DNA of 64,000 bases from Penium margaritaceum (taxonomy: Eukaryota > Streptophyta > Zygnematophyceae > Desmidiales > Peniaceae), in contig SZWC01004958.1 in assembly GCA_023375785.1 (NCBI GenBank), forward strand, positions 27,904 through 91,903. Reading direction: 5' to 3'. Position 1 is the stretch's first letter. The number at the start of each line of letters is the position of its first letter. The notes beneath the pieces are model-generated. The model ran no database searches, was not told the origin of the DNA, and saw only the letters and a list, made by a program, of their open reading frames with translations. A program made the position numbers and the translations under genes. This document shows positions 20,896-34,182 of this stretch, piece after piece.

Positions 20896-23800
20896 TACTT
20901 ACTAGTCAATAACTAGTATACCCAAACCACTGCCGCCCCCTCTGACCAATTGTGACACGTATTATGAGTGGTGAACATTGACCACACGTAGCTTGATTCT
21001 TTGGTCATGGTCAATGACATATGCCTACATTGGTTGGTCATTGTGCATGATAGCCACACTGTGTCGATACATATTGAAGTTCTTTATACATGCTAGTCAA
21101 TGACTAGTCTTCCCCAATCATTGTTTCCCCCTCTGATTGTCTGTGACTCATATTATGAGTTTTCAAGGTTGACCACACGTAGATCAATGTTTTGGTCATG
21201 GTCAGTGACTTATGCCTACTTTGGTTGGTCATTGTGCATGGTAGCCACACCGTGCCACTACTTATTGAAGATCTTCATACTTGCTAGTCGATAGCTAGTA
21301 TTCCTAAACCATTGTTTCCCCCTCTGGCCATTCATGACTCGTATTATGAGTTGTCAACGTTGACCACACATAGTGAAATTCTTTTGTCATGGTCAGTGAC
21401 ATCTGCCCATTTTGCTTGGTCATTGTGCATGGTAGCCACACCGTACCACTCCTTTATGAAGGTGTTTGTACTTTGTAGTTGATAACTAGTATTCCCAATC
21501 CATTGTTTCCCCCTCTGACCACTTTTGACTCATATTATGGGTTGTCAATGTGGCCACACTAAGTGAAATTCTTTGGTCATGGTCAGTGATATATGCAGAG
21601 TTTGGTTGGTCATTGTGCATCGTAGCCACGCTGTGCCACTTCTTATTGGAGGTGTTCATTCTTGCTGGTTGTTAAATTGTATTCCCAGACCATTGTTTTC
21701 CCCTCTGACCATTTGTGACTTGCATTCTGGGTTGTCAACGTTGACCATACATAGTGAAATTCTTTGGTCATGGTCAGAGACACATGCCTACTTTGGTTGG
21801 TCATTGCGCATGGTAGCCACACCGTGCTGCTACTTATTGAAGGTCTTTGTACGTGCTAGTCGATAACAAGTACCTTTAAACCGTTGATTCCTCCTTTGAC
21901 CATTTGTAACTCGTATTACTAGTTTTCAACGTTGACCACACGTAGTTGCATTCTTTGGCCATGGTTAGTGACATCAGCCTACTTTGGTTGGTCATTGTGC
22001 ATGGTAGCCACACTGTGCCACTATTTATTAAAGGTATTTATATGTGCTAGGAGATAACGAGTATTCCCAAACCATTGATTCCCCCTCTGATCATTTGTGA
22101 CTCGTATTATGAGTTGTCAATGTTGACCACACATAGTATAATTCTTTGGTTATGGTCAGTGACATAAGCCTACTTTGGTTTGGTCATTGTGCATGGTAGC
22201 CACACCTTGCCACTGCTTAATCAAGGTTTTTCTACTTGATAATTAGCATTCCCAAATCATTGTTTCCCAATCTGACCATTTGTGGCTCGTATCATGAGTT
22301 AACATTGACCACACCTAGTTCGATTCTTTGGCCGTGGTCAGTGACACATGACTACTTTGGTTGGACATTGTGCATGGTAGCCACACCGTGCCACTACTTA
22401 TAGAGGGTCTTCATACGTGCTAGTCAATAATTAGTATTTGCAAACCATTGTTTCTCCCTCTGACTATTTGTGACTAATGTTATGAGTTGTCAACTATGAC
22501 CACACGTAGTTTTTTTTTGTGTCATGGTCAGTGACATATGCCTAGCTTGGTCGGTCAATGTGCATGGTAGCCACACCGTGCCAATACTTATTGAATGTCT
22601 TCATTCTTGCAAGTTTATAGCTAGTATTCCCAAAACATTATTTCCCACTCTGACCATTTGTAACTCGTATTGTGAGTTGTCAACATTGGCCTCACGTAGT
22701 GAAACTCTTTGGTCATGGTCAAAGACATATGCCTACTTTGGTGGGTCATTGTGCATGATAGCCATATTGTGCCACTACTTCTTGAATTTCTTTGTACTTC
22801 CTAGTCAATAAAGAGTATTCCCAACCCACTGTCTCCCCCTCTCGCCATGTATGACTCGTATTATGAGTTGTCAACGTTGACCACACATAGTTTGATTCTT
22901 TGGTCATGGTCTACTTTGGTTGGTCGTTGTGCATAGTAGCCACACCGTGCCACTACTTATTGAAGGTCTTCATACTTACTAGTCCATACGTAGTATTCCC
23001 AACCCATTGTTTCCCCCTCTCACCATTTGTACCTTGTATTATGAGATGTCAGTGTTGACCACACAAAGTGAACTTTTTTGGTCATGGTCAGGGACATATG
23101 CCTACTTTGGTTGGTCATTGTGCATGGTAGCCACACCGTGTGACTACTTATTGAAAGTACTTGTACTTGCTATTCAATGACTAGTATTCGCAAATCATTG
23201 TTTTCCCCTTTGACAATTTGTGACTCCTATATTGAGTTGTCAACGTTGACCACACGTAGTCAAATGTTTTCGTCATGGTCAGTGACATATGCCTACTTTG
23301 GTTGGTCATTGTACATGTAAGCTACACCATGCCACTACTTATTGAATGTATTCATACTTTTTAGTTGATAGCTAGTATTCCCAAACCATTTTTACCCCTC
23401 TGGTCATTTGTGACGCGTATTGTGAGTCGTCAGCATTGACCACACGTAGCGAAACGTTTTGGTCATGGTCACAGACATATGCCTTCTTTGGTGGGTCATT
23501 GTGCATGATAGGCACACTGTGCCACTACGTATTAAAGTTCTTCGTACTTACTAGTCAATAACTCGTATTCCCAAACCACTGTTTCCCCCTCTGACCATTC
23601 GTGACTCATATTGTAAGTTGTCAACGTTGACCACACGTAGATCGATATTTTGGTCATGGTCAGTGACATATGCTTACTTTGCTTGGTCATTGTGCATGGT
23701 AGCCACACCGTGCCACTACTTTTTGAATTTCTTCATACTTGATATTCCATAACTAGTATTCCCAAACCATTGTTTCCCCCTCTGACCATTTGTGACTTGT

Positions 23801-24606
23801 ATTATGAGATGTTAGTGTTGACCACACATAGTGAAATTCTTTGGTCATGGTCAGTGACATATGCCTACTTTGGTTGGTCATCGTGCATGGTAGCCACACT
23901 GTGCCACTACTTATTCAATATCTTCATACTTGCTAGTTGATAGCTAGTATTCCTAAACCATTATTTCCCCCCTCTGACCATTTGTGACTCGAATTATTAG
24001 TTGTCAACGTTGAGCACACATAGTGAAATTCTCTGGTCAGGGGCAGTGACATATGCCCGTTTTTGTTGGTCATTGTGCATGGTATCCACACCGTGCCACT
24101 ACTTATTGAAGGTCTTTGTACTTCCTAGTTGATAAATAGTATTCCCCAACCATTGTTTCCCCCTCTGAGCATTTGTGACTCGCAATATGGGTTGTCAATG
24201 TGGCCAAACATAGTGAAAACTTTTGGTCATGGACAGTGACATATGCATGATTTGGTTGGTCATTGTGCACGTTAGCCACACAGTGCCACTGCTTATTGAA
24301 GGTCTTTATTCTTGCTAGTTGTGAACTCGTATTCCCAAACTATTGTTTCCCCCTCTGACCATTTGTGACTCGTATTCTGAGTTGTCAAAGTTGACCACAC
24401 ATGGTGAAATTCGTTGCTCATGGTCAGAGACATATGCCTACTTTGGGTGGTCATTGTGCATGGTAGCCACACTCTGCCACTACTTATTGAAGGTCTTTGC
24501 ACTTGCTATTCAATAACCAATAATTTCATACCATTGTTTCCCCCTCTGACCATTTGTCACTCGTATTACTAGTTGCTTACGTTGACCACACGTACTTGAA
24601 TTCTTT
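20896..24606. repeat. ~190-bp satellite, about 19-20 tandem monomers
   Basis: Monomers repeat every 189-191 bases. The landmark TTTGGTCATGGTCAGTGAC recurs at about 21001, 21191, 21381, 21572, 21762 and 21953, and TTTCCCCCTCTGACCATT recurs at the same step. Copies differ from one another by roughly 10-20%, so the array is old. Monomer length is in the range of plant centromeric and heterochromatic satellites. The array ends abruptly inside a monomer at 24606, where the 10-bp minisatellite begins. Short frames across it are not genes. Confidence 0.95.
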
Positions 24607-24773
24607 GGTCCATATAACTCCTTACGACGCTGTACAACTCCATACAATTCTGTACAACTCTGTATTTTTCTGTACAACTCCATACTAGTCCTTACAGCTC
24701 TGTCAAACTGTGTACAATTTAGTACAACTCTGTAAAATGATGTACAACTCTGTACAACTCCTTACAAGAGGTA
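24607..24773. repeat. Short block of the 10-bp minisatellite
   Basis: About 16 units related to TACAACTCCG/TACAACTCTG, the same repeat as the long arrays at 26866 and 34183. It joins the 190-bp satellite without a spacer. Confidence 0.85.
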
Positions 24774-25153
24774 TAGTTGATCGTCCCCTTTTTATACACC
24801 ACACAGTCAGTGTATAAGACATATGCATTTTGGTAGTTTCTCGGTAATTATGTTGGGAATTAGTCATGTTGTCTTCACTTGGAGAACTATGAAGGTTCTA
24901 CGTTTGCCATGAAATCTGGATGTAAAAAGTAAAACTCGAAGAAAAACCATAGGACATACAGTATGTTTCCCTTAGTAAACGTATTTCTGTCTTCCAGGTT
25001 TATCCACATTTATTTGTAGATGCCGGGAGTAATCCTGTGTTGTTCGAACCTAATTTTGACATAATCGGTGCTATCGAGAATGTTTTTTCCAGAAGTTCTA
25101 CACTCTTTCTTTGCCCCCCTCGCTACCGGAGTTCGGCCTCCCCCCCCCCCCCC
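24774..25153. other. Non-repetitive spacer
   Basis: No gene is recognised. It runs from the end of a small minisatellite block to the first 209-bp repeat. Its left edge (GTTGATCGTCCCC) has a loose inverted match to the right edge of the 26412-26865 spacer. Confidence 0.5.
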
Positions 25154-26411
25154 CTCGCCAATGACCGATTATATCAGGGAAGTGTCTTGCAGCGTGTATT
25201 GTGTTCGCCATGTATTTTGTTCACGAATGTATTGTACATTATTGTATCTTCTTACATGTCTATCACGTATCCTTTAATACACGCACCATATGCATTCGCC
25301 CAATACACTTTGATATTTGGGGGAGGGGGGGGAGCTGGTCTCCGGCTGCCCCCCCCCCCCCCCTCGCCAATGACCGATTATATCAGGGAAGTGTCTTGCA
25401 GCGTGTATTGTGTTCGCCATGTATTTTGTTCACGAATGTATTGTACATTATTGTATCTTCTTACATGTCTATCACGTATCCTTTAATACACGCACCATAT
25501 GCATTCGCCCAATACACTTTGATATTTGGGGGAGGGGGGGGAGCTGGTCTCCGGCTGCCCCCCCCCCCCCCCTCGCCAATGACCGATTATATCAGGGAAG
25601 TGTCTTGCAGCGTGTATTGTGTTCGCCATGTATTTTGTTCACGAATGTATTGTACATTATTGTATCTTCTTACATGTCTATCACGTATCCTTTAATACAC
25701 GCACCATATGCATTCGCCCAATACACTTTGATATTTGGGGGAGGGGGGGGAGCTGGTCTCCGGCTGCCCCCCCCCCCCCCCTCGCCAATGACCGATTATA
25801 TCAGGGAAGTGTCTTGCAGCGTGTATTGTGTTCGCCATGTATTTTGTTCACGAATGTATTGTACATTATTGTATCTTCTTACATGTCTATCACGTATCCT
25901 TTAATACACGCACCATATGCATTCGCCCAATACACTTTGATATTTGGGGGAGGGGGGGGAGCTGGTCTCCGGCTGCCCCCCCCCCCCCCCTCGCCAATGA
26001 CCGATTATATCAGGGAAGTGTCTTGCAGCGTGTATTGTGTTCGCCATGTATTTTGTTCACGAATGTATTGTACATTATTGTATCTTCTTACATGTCTATC
26101 ACGTATCCTTTAATACACGCACCATATGCATTCGCCCAATACACTTTGATATTTGGGGGAGGGGGGGGAGCTGGTCTCCGGCTGCCCCCCCCCCCCCCCT
26201 CGCCAATGACCGATTATATCAGGGAAGTGTCTTGCAGCGTGTATTGTGTTCGCCATGTATTTTGTTCACGAATGTATTGTACATTATTGTATCTTCTTAC
26301 ATGTCTATCACGTATCCTTTAATACACGCACCATATGCATTCGCCCAATACACTTTGATATTTGGGGGAGGGGGGGGAGCTGGTCTCCGGCTGCCCCCCC
26401 CCCCCCCCCCC
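25154..26411. repeat. 209-bp tandem repeat, six near-identical copies
   Basis: Units start at 25154, 25363, 25572, 25781, 25990 and 26199, exactly 209 bases apart, and I see no differences between copies apart from the final C-run. Each unit carries a G-rich block (GGGGGAGGGGGGGG), a short spacer AGCTGGTCTCCGGCTG, and a C-run of about 14 bases, so the ends can pair. Frames reading through two units arise only because no stop falls in this text. Confidence 0.97.
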
Positions 26412-26865
26412 ACGGTAGAAGGCAACCTGCTAGGTCCCGCTATCGCGGGGCCCAGCAGGAGCACGGGCAAGCAAAAAAAAAAACCCAAACCCCCCGGATG
26501 TGACTTCGGAAGGGTTATGGTTGTTTGATGTTATGGGTCAAGAAGTAGGCACTGTTATACTTTACAGTTGTAACACATTTAATGTAAAAGTACAAATGTA
26601 CGTCTGTTTTTGCAAACTGTAAGTGGAGTTGTGAAGCACTTAACCATGGATTTTTTTTTGTGTATAACATTTGTTGGCAAACCTTTTACGAAGTTTTCTA
26701 TGTTAAAACATTGAAATACATTTGTATGTCTGTGAACACACACAGGGAACACACATAGTGTATATTGCATTTGCCATGAAGGTACCACGAAGCTTCTAAA
26801 TGCATGTATTTACTATGTACACTAAATGACAAGTGTATGTTTTAGGGGTGATTAACCATAAATGC
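26412..26865. other. Spacer with one strong hairpin
   Basis: No gene is recognised. 26427-26458 forms a 14-base stem with two mismatches and a 4-base loop (CTGCTAGGTCCCGC against GCGGGGCCCAGCAG), followed by an A-run. The rest is AT-rich and unremarkable. Confidence 0.5.
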
Positions 26866-29800
26866 CTTACAACTTTGTACAACTCTATACATTTCCAGAA
26901 AACTGTGCACAAATCACTACAACTCCGTATGATTCTGTACAGCTTTGTACAACTGTGTATAAATGTGTACAACTCCGTATAACTCCTTACTACTCCAAAA
27001 GCTCCATACAACTATGTACAACTTCATACAACCCCATATGACTTTGTAAAAATCGATGCAACTCCATACAATTATGTACAACTACGCTAAAATCTGTGTA
27101 ACTCCATACAACTCTGTACAAATCCGTCCAACTCCGTACAACTCCATTCAACTCCGTACCATTCCGTAGCAAGTTGTATGCAACTTGCAACAATTTGTTA
27201 CATCTCCGTAAAACTATGTACGACTTCGTACAACTCTGTACAAGTCCATACAACTCCGTACAACTCCGTAAAACTCCGTACAGCTCGGTACAAACCCATA
27301 CAACCCCGTACAACCCCGTACAACTCTGTAAAACTCTGTACAATTGTGTACAGCTCCATAAAAATGGTAGAATTCCGTAAAACTCCGTACAGCTCTGCAC
27401 AATTCTAAAAAACTCCTTACAATTCCATGAAACTTTGTACAGCTCCATAGAACCCTATAAAACTCCATACAACTCCCTTTAACTCCCTAAAACTTGCTCT
27501 AAATCTGCACAACTCTGTACAACTCTGTACAACTGCCTACAACTCCTTTCAATTTGCAATTTTCAATCCGTATTACTTTGTACAACTTTGTACAACTATG
27601 TACAAATATGTAGAACTGTGTACAACTCCGTACAAATCTGTACCATTATGTACAATGTCGCACAACTCTGTACAAGTATGTACCACTCCCTAAACATCGG
27701 TCCAACTCCGTACAACTCCATTCAACTCCTCACAACTTGCTATAACTCACTTCAACTCCGTACAACTCGGTACAACAACGTACAACTCTATACACCTCTG
27801 TCTAACTCTGTACAACTCCGTACAACTCTGTGCAACTCCGTACTACTCCATACACAAATGCTACAAATCCGTACAGCTACGTACAGCTCCATACTACTCC
27901 GTACAACTCTGTATAACTTCAAACAACTCTGTACACTTCCATACAATTCAGTACAACTCCGTACGACTGTGAACAAATCGCTACACCTCTATACAACTCT
28001 CTACAACTTTGTTCAACTCGGTAAAACTCCGTACAACTCTGTACAACTCCATGCAGCTCCCTACAACTCCATACAACACCGTACAACTCCATACAACATT
28101 TTGATGACTTGCTGCCAATTTGTACAACTCCATAGAATTCCGTAGAACTCTGTCCAACTCTATATAACTACGTAGAACCCCTTACACCTCTATACAACCC
28201 CATACTACTGTGGACAACTCCGTACAATCTTGTACAACCCCACACAACTCTGTACAACTCCGAACTACTCCTTACAACTCTGTACAACTATTCTACAACT
28301 TGCTACAAATCCGTACAGCTCCGCACAAATCTATACATTTCCATACAACTATGTCTAACTCTGTAGAACTACGTACAAATCCGTACAACTCCGTACGACT
28401 CCCAACAACTTTGTACAACTCTGTACAACTTTGTACAATCCCGTACAACTCCGTACTACTCCTTACAAATCCATACAACTCCGTACAACTCCGTAAATCT
28501 CCGTAAAACTCTGCACAACTCCGTACAACTACGTACAACTCCTTAAAATTCTGTACAACTCTGTACATATAACTACAACTTTGTACAATTTGATACAACT
28601 CCGTAAAACTCCATACAGCTCCGTACAACTCGGTACAGCTCTACAGAACTCTCTACAATTCCGTACAACTCCATACCACTCTGTACAGCTCCGTACAACT
28701 GCGTACAACTGCGTACAAATCCATACAGCTCTGTTCAACTCCATACAGCTCTCTACAACTCCGTAAAACTCCGTACAACTCTGTACAACTCTTTTGAGAT
28801 CCATACAACTGTGTACAACTTCGTACAACTCCGTACAACTTGCTACAACTTGCTGCAACTCTTCACAACTCTGTACAACTCTGTACAATTTTCAACAACA
28901 TTGTACAACTCTGTACGATGCCATACAACTCCGTACGACTCCGTACAACTCCATACAGCTCCATACAACTCCGTATAACTCCATGCATCTTCGTAAAGCT
29001 CTGTACAACTCTGTACAACTCTGTACCACTCTATTCATACCTGTCCAACTTTGTACACCTCCATATGACTCCCTACAAATCAATACAACTCTGAACAACT
29101 CGCTACAACTTGCTACAACTCCGTACAATTCTGGACAACGCCGCACAAATCCGTATATCTCTGTACAACTCAGTACAACTCCGTTCAGCGCCGTACAACT
29201 CTGTACAACTCCATACAACTCCATACAAAAACTGTAGAATGCCATACAACTCCGTGCAGCTCCCTACTACTCCATAGAACTCCGTACAACTTTGTACAAA
29301 TCCGTACAACTCCGCATAACTTAGTACAACTCCGTACAACTTTGTACAGCTCCGTATAACTCCGTGTAACCCTGCGCAACTCCGTACAACAACGTACAAC
29401 TCCGTACTACTCCTTACAACTCCATACAACTCCATACAACTGCGTAAAACTTTGTACAACTGTCTACAATTCCGTACAAATCTGTACAACTATGTAGAAA
29501 TAACTACAACTTTGTACAGCTCCATATAGCTCTGTACAACTCCATACAACTATGCACAACTATGTAGAAATTTGAAAAGCTCCGTACAACTTTGTACTAC
29601 TCCGTACAACTCCGTACAACTCCATACAGCTCTGTACAATGCTGTACGCATTTTGCATAACTCCCTACAACTCCATACAACTATGTACAACTCTGTGGGA
29701 CTCCATACAACTCCACGCATCTACGTACAACTCCGTACAACCCCGTACAATTCCATACAACTTGCTTAAACTCACTATGAAACGCACAACTCCTGATTCT

Positions 29801-31014
29801 GCATAGTTTTGTACAACTCGGTACAACTCCGTACCAATCACTACAAATTTGTAAAACTCCGTATAGTTGCATACAACTCCATACTGCTTTGTACAACTCT
29901 ATACAACTCTATACAACTCTGTATAGCTCAGTAGAACTCCGTACAAAAATGTATAGTACCTCACTACTTCGTACAACTCCATACAACTACGTACAGCGTT
30001 GTACAACTCCGTAAAGCTATGTACAACTCCGTACACCAATACACAACTCCGTACAACTTCCTTCAACTCTGTACAAGTCCATCCAAATCCGTACAACTTT
30101 GTACATCTCGGAAAACTCTATATACTTCTGTACAACTTTGTACAACTCGGTACAATCCGCTACTACTCCATACAACTTTGTACAAGTCCGAAGAACTCTG
30201 TTCAACTCCGTACAACCCCGTTCAACTCCATACAACTCCATACAGTGCCGTACTACTCTGTTCAACTCCATACAACTCTGTAGAACTCCATACAACTCCT
30301 TACACCTCACTATTGATCACTAAAACTTCGTATAACTCCGTACAGCTTAGTATAACTCTATACAACTCCATAGAACTCCGGACAACTCTGTACATCTCTG
30401 TTCAGATCTCTACAACTCCATACAGCTCCATACAACTTTATACAACTCTGTACAACTCCGTATAACTCCATACAACTCTGTACAGCTCCGTAGAGCTCCC
30501 TAAAACTCTGTACAACTCCATACAAATCTGTACAGCTCCACACAACTCCATACAAGGTTTTTATAACTTGCTAGAAATCCGAACAATTTTGTACAACTCT
30601 GCACAACATTGTGAAACTCTGTACAACTCTGTCCAACAATGTACAGCTGCCTACAACTCTGTATAACCCCCTACAACTCCATATAAATCCCTACAACTTT
30701 GTACGACTCCGTATAACCCTGTACAACTCTGTACAACTCCGTACAACTCCATAGCACTCCCTAAAACTCCCTACAGCTCTGTACAACTCCGTACAGCTCC
30801 GTAAAACACCGCATAACTATGTACAGCTTTGTATGGCCCCGTACAACTCTGTACAATTCTGTACAATTCACTACAACACTGTACAACTATGTGCAGCTTT
30901 GTACAACTCCGTACAACTCTGTGGAACTCTGTACAACTCCGTACAGCTCCATACTACTCCATATAAGTCCGTACAACTCTGTATAACTCCGTACGACTCC
31001 GTACAACTCCGTAC
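26866..31014. repeat. 10-bp minisatellite, long array 1 (~415 units)
   Basis: This is an unbroken tandem array of a decamer with consensus TACAACTCCG or TACAACTCTG, with much single-base variation but steady 10-base phase. Variant units include TACAACTTGC. The phase gives an AA step once per helical turn. Minus-strand frames repeating motifs like SCTELYGVVR are the repeat read in frame, not proteins. The array is interrupted at 31014 by an LTR element and resumes at 34183. Confidence 0.97.
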
Positions 31015-31131
31015 ATACTAATTGATCCATTGGTCAAGGTGGTTTGGTCTGGGACCTGAGCTGTTATTGAGTGGAGGGTTTTCCAACTGCAGCTTTGTGC
31101 ACTGAGTCGGGTTCTTGAGGGATTTCCAACA
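31015..31131 (-). repeat. 3' LTR of the small LTR element
   Basis: This is the 117-base low-coordinate copy. It is preceded in minus sense by a weak purine stretch (AAACGGAG). Confidence 0.75.
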
Positions 31132-31225
31132 CTCCGTTTGAAACTGACGAGGTGCAATTCCTTGTTGGTTTCACTGTTGTTAATCTTAGGTCTTTCTCAG
31201 ATTGCAGGTCCGCCTTTGGCATGGG

Positions 31226-31669
31226 TTAGCGGTGTGATGATGTTGGCGGAGCCGGTGGTCTGGGCAGAGAGTCAAGAGGTGGGATATCTGGAATCTCTGG
31301 AAGATCTTCCAGAGGGATTCTCTCAGGTTGGTTTGTTCTCCACCGTTGTCCTTTGTGTCGTCTCCATTCTTGGTGTATGTATCCCATAAGTCCAGAGATG
31401 TCTTCAGAGCAGGGATCATAGGACCCAAGGATAGAGTGAAAAGTACGATCGGTGGTGAGGTACAGGATGACCAGAGTTTGATGCTGGGCAAGGAAGTAGT
31501 TGTCCGAGCATTGTTGTATGTTGAGATTAGAGAATTCGACATGGAAGTAGTCTCTATATTTGCTGGAGATGTCCCAGAGTTTGAGATCACCAAAGGTTAC
31601 ATCCGCATGCAGTTCCATTTCTGCAAGCCATGCTTCATAGTTGACTTCTCCGGGCTCGTTGAAGGGCAA
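31226..31669 (-). pseudogene. Gag-like ORF of the small LTR element, family unknown
   Basis: This is an open stretch of 147 codons on the minus strand. Text upstream in the same sense (EEILELTHKIPILPFNEPGE) suggests that the protein starts earlier. The sequence has the mixed helical, Trp-containing character of gag capsid proteins (NYEAWLAEMELHADVTFGDL, then LWDISSKYRDYFHVEF) and a Pro-rich tail, but no zinc knuckle. Gag identity is inferred from its place between LTRs. It is a fossil copy. Confidence 0.45.
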
Positions 31670-34065
31670 GATTGGAATCTTGTGCGTGAGTTCGAGAATT
31701 TCCTCTTTGATCGGTTTTACCCTTCTCCACCAGTGGTGACGTGGTTGTTGTGATAAATTAGTTGCTCCACTGCTGGAAGACGTTCTGGACCAATTCCTGT
31801 GATGATGATTGGTGGGAGAGTTTTGGTAGGTGAGAGAGAACCAAGAGTTTGGGGAGAAAGAGGTGCTGAGGGCTGAAGAATTGCGGGAAGGGTTGTTGTT
31901 GGATGGAGGGACTGGTTGAGCCTTGAAGGTGGAGTAAATAATATGAAGGTTATGTGCACATCATTTGTGTGAGGATGTTTTGAGTTTTTGAGGAGAAGGA
32001 AATGGTGGATTGGTGTTGAAGATTGCTGATGAATGAGGTAGCTGTTGTTAGTGGATCTTTGGCACAGGGGCAAGCCACATGCACTGCAGAAGTTTCAGCG
32101 TGGATGCACGTTGTCGTTATCAGAGCAATACAACCGAGCGTATCCTTGTGCCGAGCAGATAATAGAGGCTGATGATGGCAGACGTTGAAATGGATCTTTT
32201 AAATGAGTGGGCACCGGGGTGAGACCTCGTGCACTTCTGAGTAGAGGGGCAAGATGTGGCAAGGGGAAAGGAAGATCCATCGCGCTGCAAGAAATCTGTC
32301 GACGGCGTGGATGCACGCTGTTGTAAAGTGAACATCTAGCTTGTGCAGGTCCTTGTGCCAGTGGCAGATGCTGATGATTGCTTGATGATGAGGCGGAAGC
32401 TGATGATGGAGGATATTGTGCGCAGGGGTGAATTGCCTGCGCTACTGAACCTTTGACGTGGGTGCTGGTCGTTGCGAGAATGCCGATGCAACCGGGCGAG
32501 TCTTTCTGCCGAGCGGAGGATGATGCGAGAAACAAAGAAGTGGACGCAGGGGTAAGACTATATGCGCTTTGGAACAGTGTGCAGAATGTTGATGATGACA
32601 CTGGTGGTTTGATGTATAAGTAGACCGAAGTAGACAGAGGAAGCTGAGATGAAGGAGAAGCTGGAGGATGACAATGCAATTTTATGGTGGTGATGAGGAG
32701 TAAGCTGATGAGGATGACAATGGCGATGGGAGCAAAAGGAGATGAGGCTGATGATGCTGCGGTGACAGAGGAGGATGAAGGAGATGTGGAGTGAGTGGTA
32801 GTGGGATTGAGCGAGATAACCGGCTGCTTTGTTGTCAGGAGAGTGATAGCTTGTTCCTCAGTCATCCTGAGATTGACGGGCAGGAAGACTGATGGTGTCC
32901 GATATCCTGAAAGTGAGAGGAAGTTGGTTGCAGAGAGAGTGGTAGTGAGGTGAGCAGTGCCATTCCCGGATGTCAGGAGAGTGACAGCTTGTTTCCCAGT
33001 TGGCTCGACGAGTGAGCAGGAAGACTAGTGGTGTTCAGTGGTGTTCAGTATCCTGACGTCAGATGACAGACTGTTGTTAATGTGGATGAGAGGGGGCAGT
33101 GCAAAAGGGCGGCTTGGGTAGATGAAGACAACTGGGCTGATAAGGATGGAGTAAGTGGAGCCGATGAGGCAGATGAAGCAGACAAGGACTCTTGTGGCAA
33201 CTAGAGGAAGGCAGGTGAAAAATCTATGGGTAGTAGGAAGCTTCAAGGAAGATAGCAACAAGTGGCAGCTCGAGAGCTGCTTATGGCTTTTATTGACGAG
33301 TCATCAAGGGTTGGCCACGGGTGCAAATTGGGCGCAAGGCTGAATCATGATGACGATAAGTCGTTTCAGCTTTGCGGAGTCATTGGAGCAGTTCATCTGC
33401 TGATGAAGCTGAGTGGCCCGAGGTGGCAGCAGATGAATGCTGGATAGGAGAGTGCAGTGATTCCAGCAGTGAAGCGAGGACCGGGACACGGGGCACCAAG
33501 AAATGTTGCCGGTGGCTTTGTTACCATGTCAGAACAATGCATCAAGCGGTAATGGCAGAAGCAAAGAGAATGGCAATTGGCGGAAGCAAGCAAAAGCAGG
33601 AAGGAATGCAAGAACACACTTGACTTATGACGGGAGCAAGAAGGCGTGAGATGCTGCTTGAAGTTAGTCGCAGGGGCTCTAAACAAAGTGAAGTACCGAG
33701 GAGGGATCCAATACAGACAGTTAGTCAGTGATAGAAACTTTGAGTGGAATGAGAGTGATGAGTTGATAAGTGTTGAGCAAAGGGTTGGGGGTGACGGCGG
33801 AAGGAGTCGTGAGTTGAGAGTGGGTAGCAAGGGTAGGATGAGCGATGAGCGAGCAGAGAAAAGACACTGCAGCAAAGCTGCGAAACCAAAGGCGAACAGG
33901 ACGAAGATAACTGTTCTGGATAATTTGGGAGGGAATGATCGTCCTTCGTATATACATCACAATAGGACACAATAGTAGGAGTAACACCTTCTTTCCGTTA
34001 GCCGGACGCGGGTGACACCTGTCACAATATCAGAGGATGACTTGACTTGTTGCTTGAATGGTCAC

Positions 34066-34182
34066 ACACTAGTTGATCCATTGGTCAAGGTGGTTTGGTT
34101 TGCGAGATGAACAGTTATTGAGAGGAGGGTTTTCCAACTGCAGTTTTGTGCATTAAGTCAAGTTCTTGATGGATTTCCAACA
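34066..34182 (-). repeat. 5' LTR of the small LTR element
   Basis: This is the 117-base high-coordinate copy. No convincing tRNA primer-binding site follows it on the minus strand. Confidence 0.75.

Larger units (their letters stand above)
31015..34182 (-). mobile_element. Small LTR retrotransposon (3.17 kb) inside the minisatellite
   Basis: Terminal direct repeats of 117 bases lie at 31015-31131 and 34066-34182. In minus sense each starts TGTTGGAAATC. They differ at about 15 sites (~13%), so the insertion is old. Minisatellite resumes directly on both sides, and CGTAC flanks both ends, although that 5-mer is common in the array. Orientation is minus by the TG start and the coding text. A gag-like region of unknown family lies at 31226-31700 (PFNEPGEVNYEAWLAEMEL, RTFHSILGSYDPC). 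No protease, integrase or RT is recognised, so the copy is non-autonomous or decayed. 32060-32600 holds about three diverged ~190-bp tandem units (GTGGATGCACGYTGT). Confidence 0.75.

Noticed and set aside
21100-24502. Short frames in the 190-bp region
   Set aside because: They recur with the satellite monomer and carry no coding signature.
25154-26411. CRISPR-like array
   Set aside because: The whole 209-bp unit is identical, so there are no variable spacers, and the setting is eukaryotic.
25037-26528. Series of identical 164-codon frames
   Set aside because: They arise from the exact 209-bp tandem repeat, which shifts frame in each unit; not a gene family.
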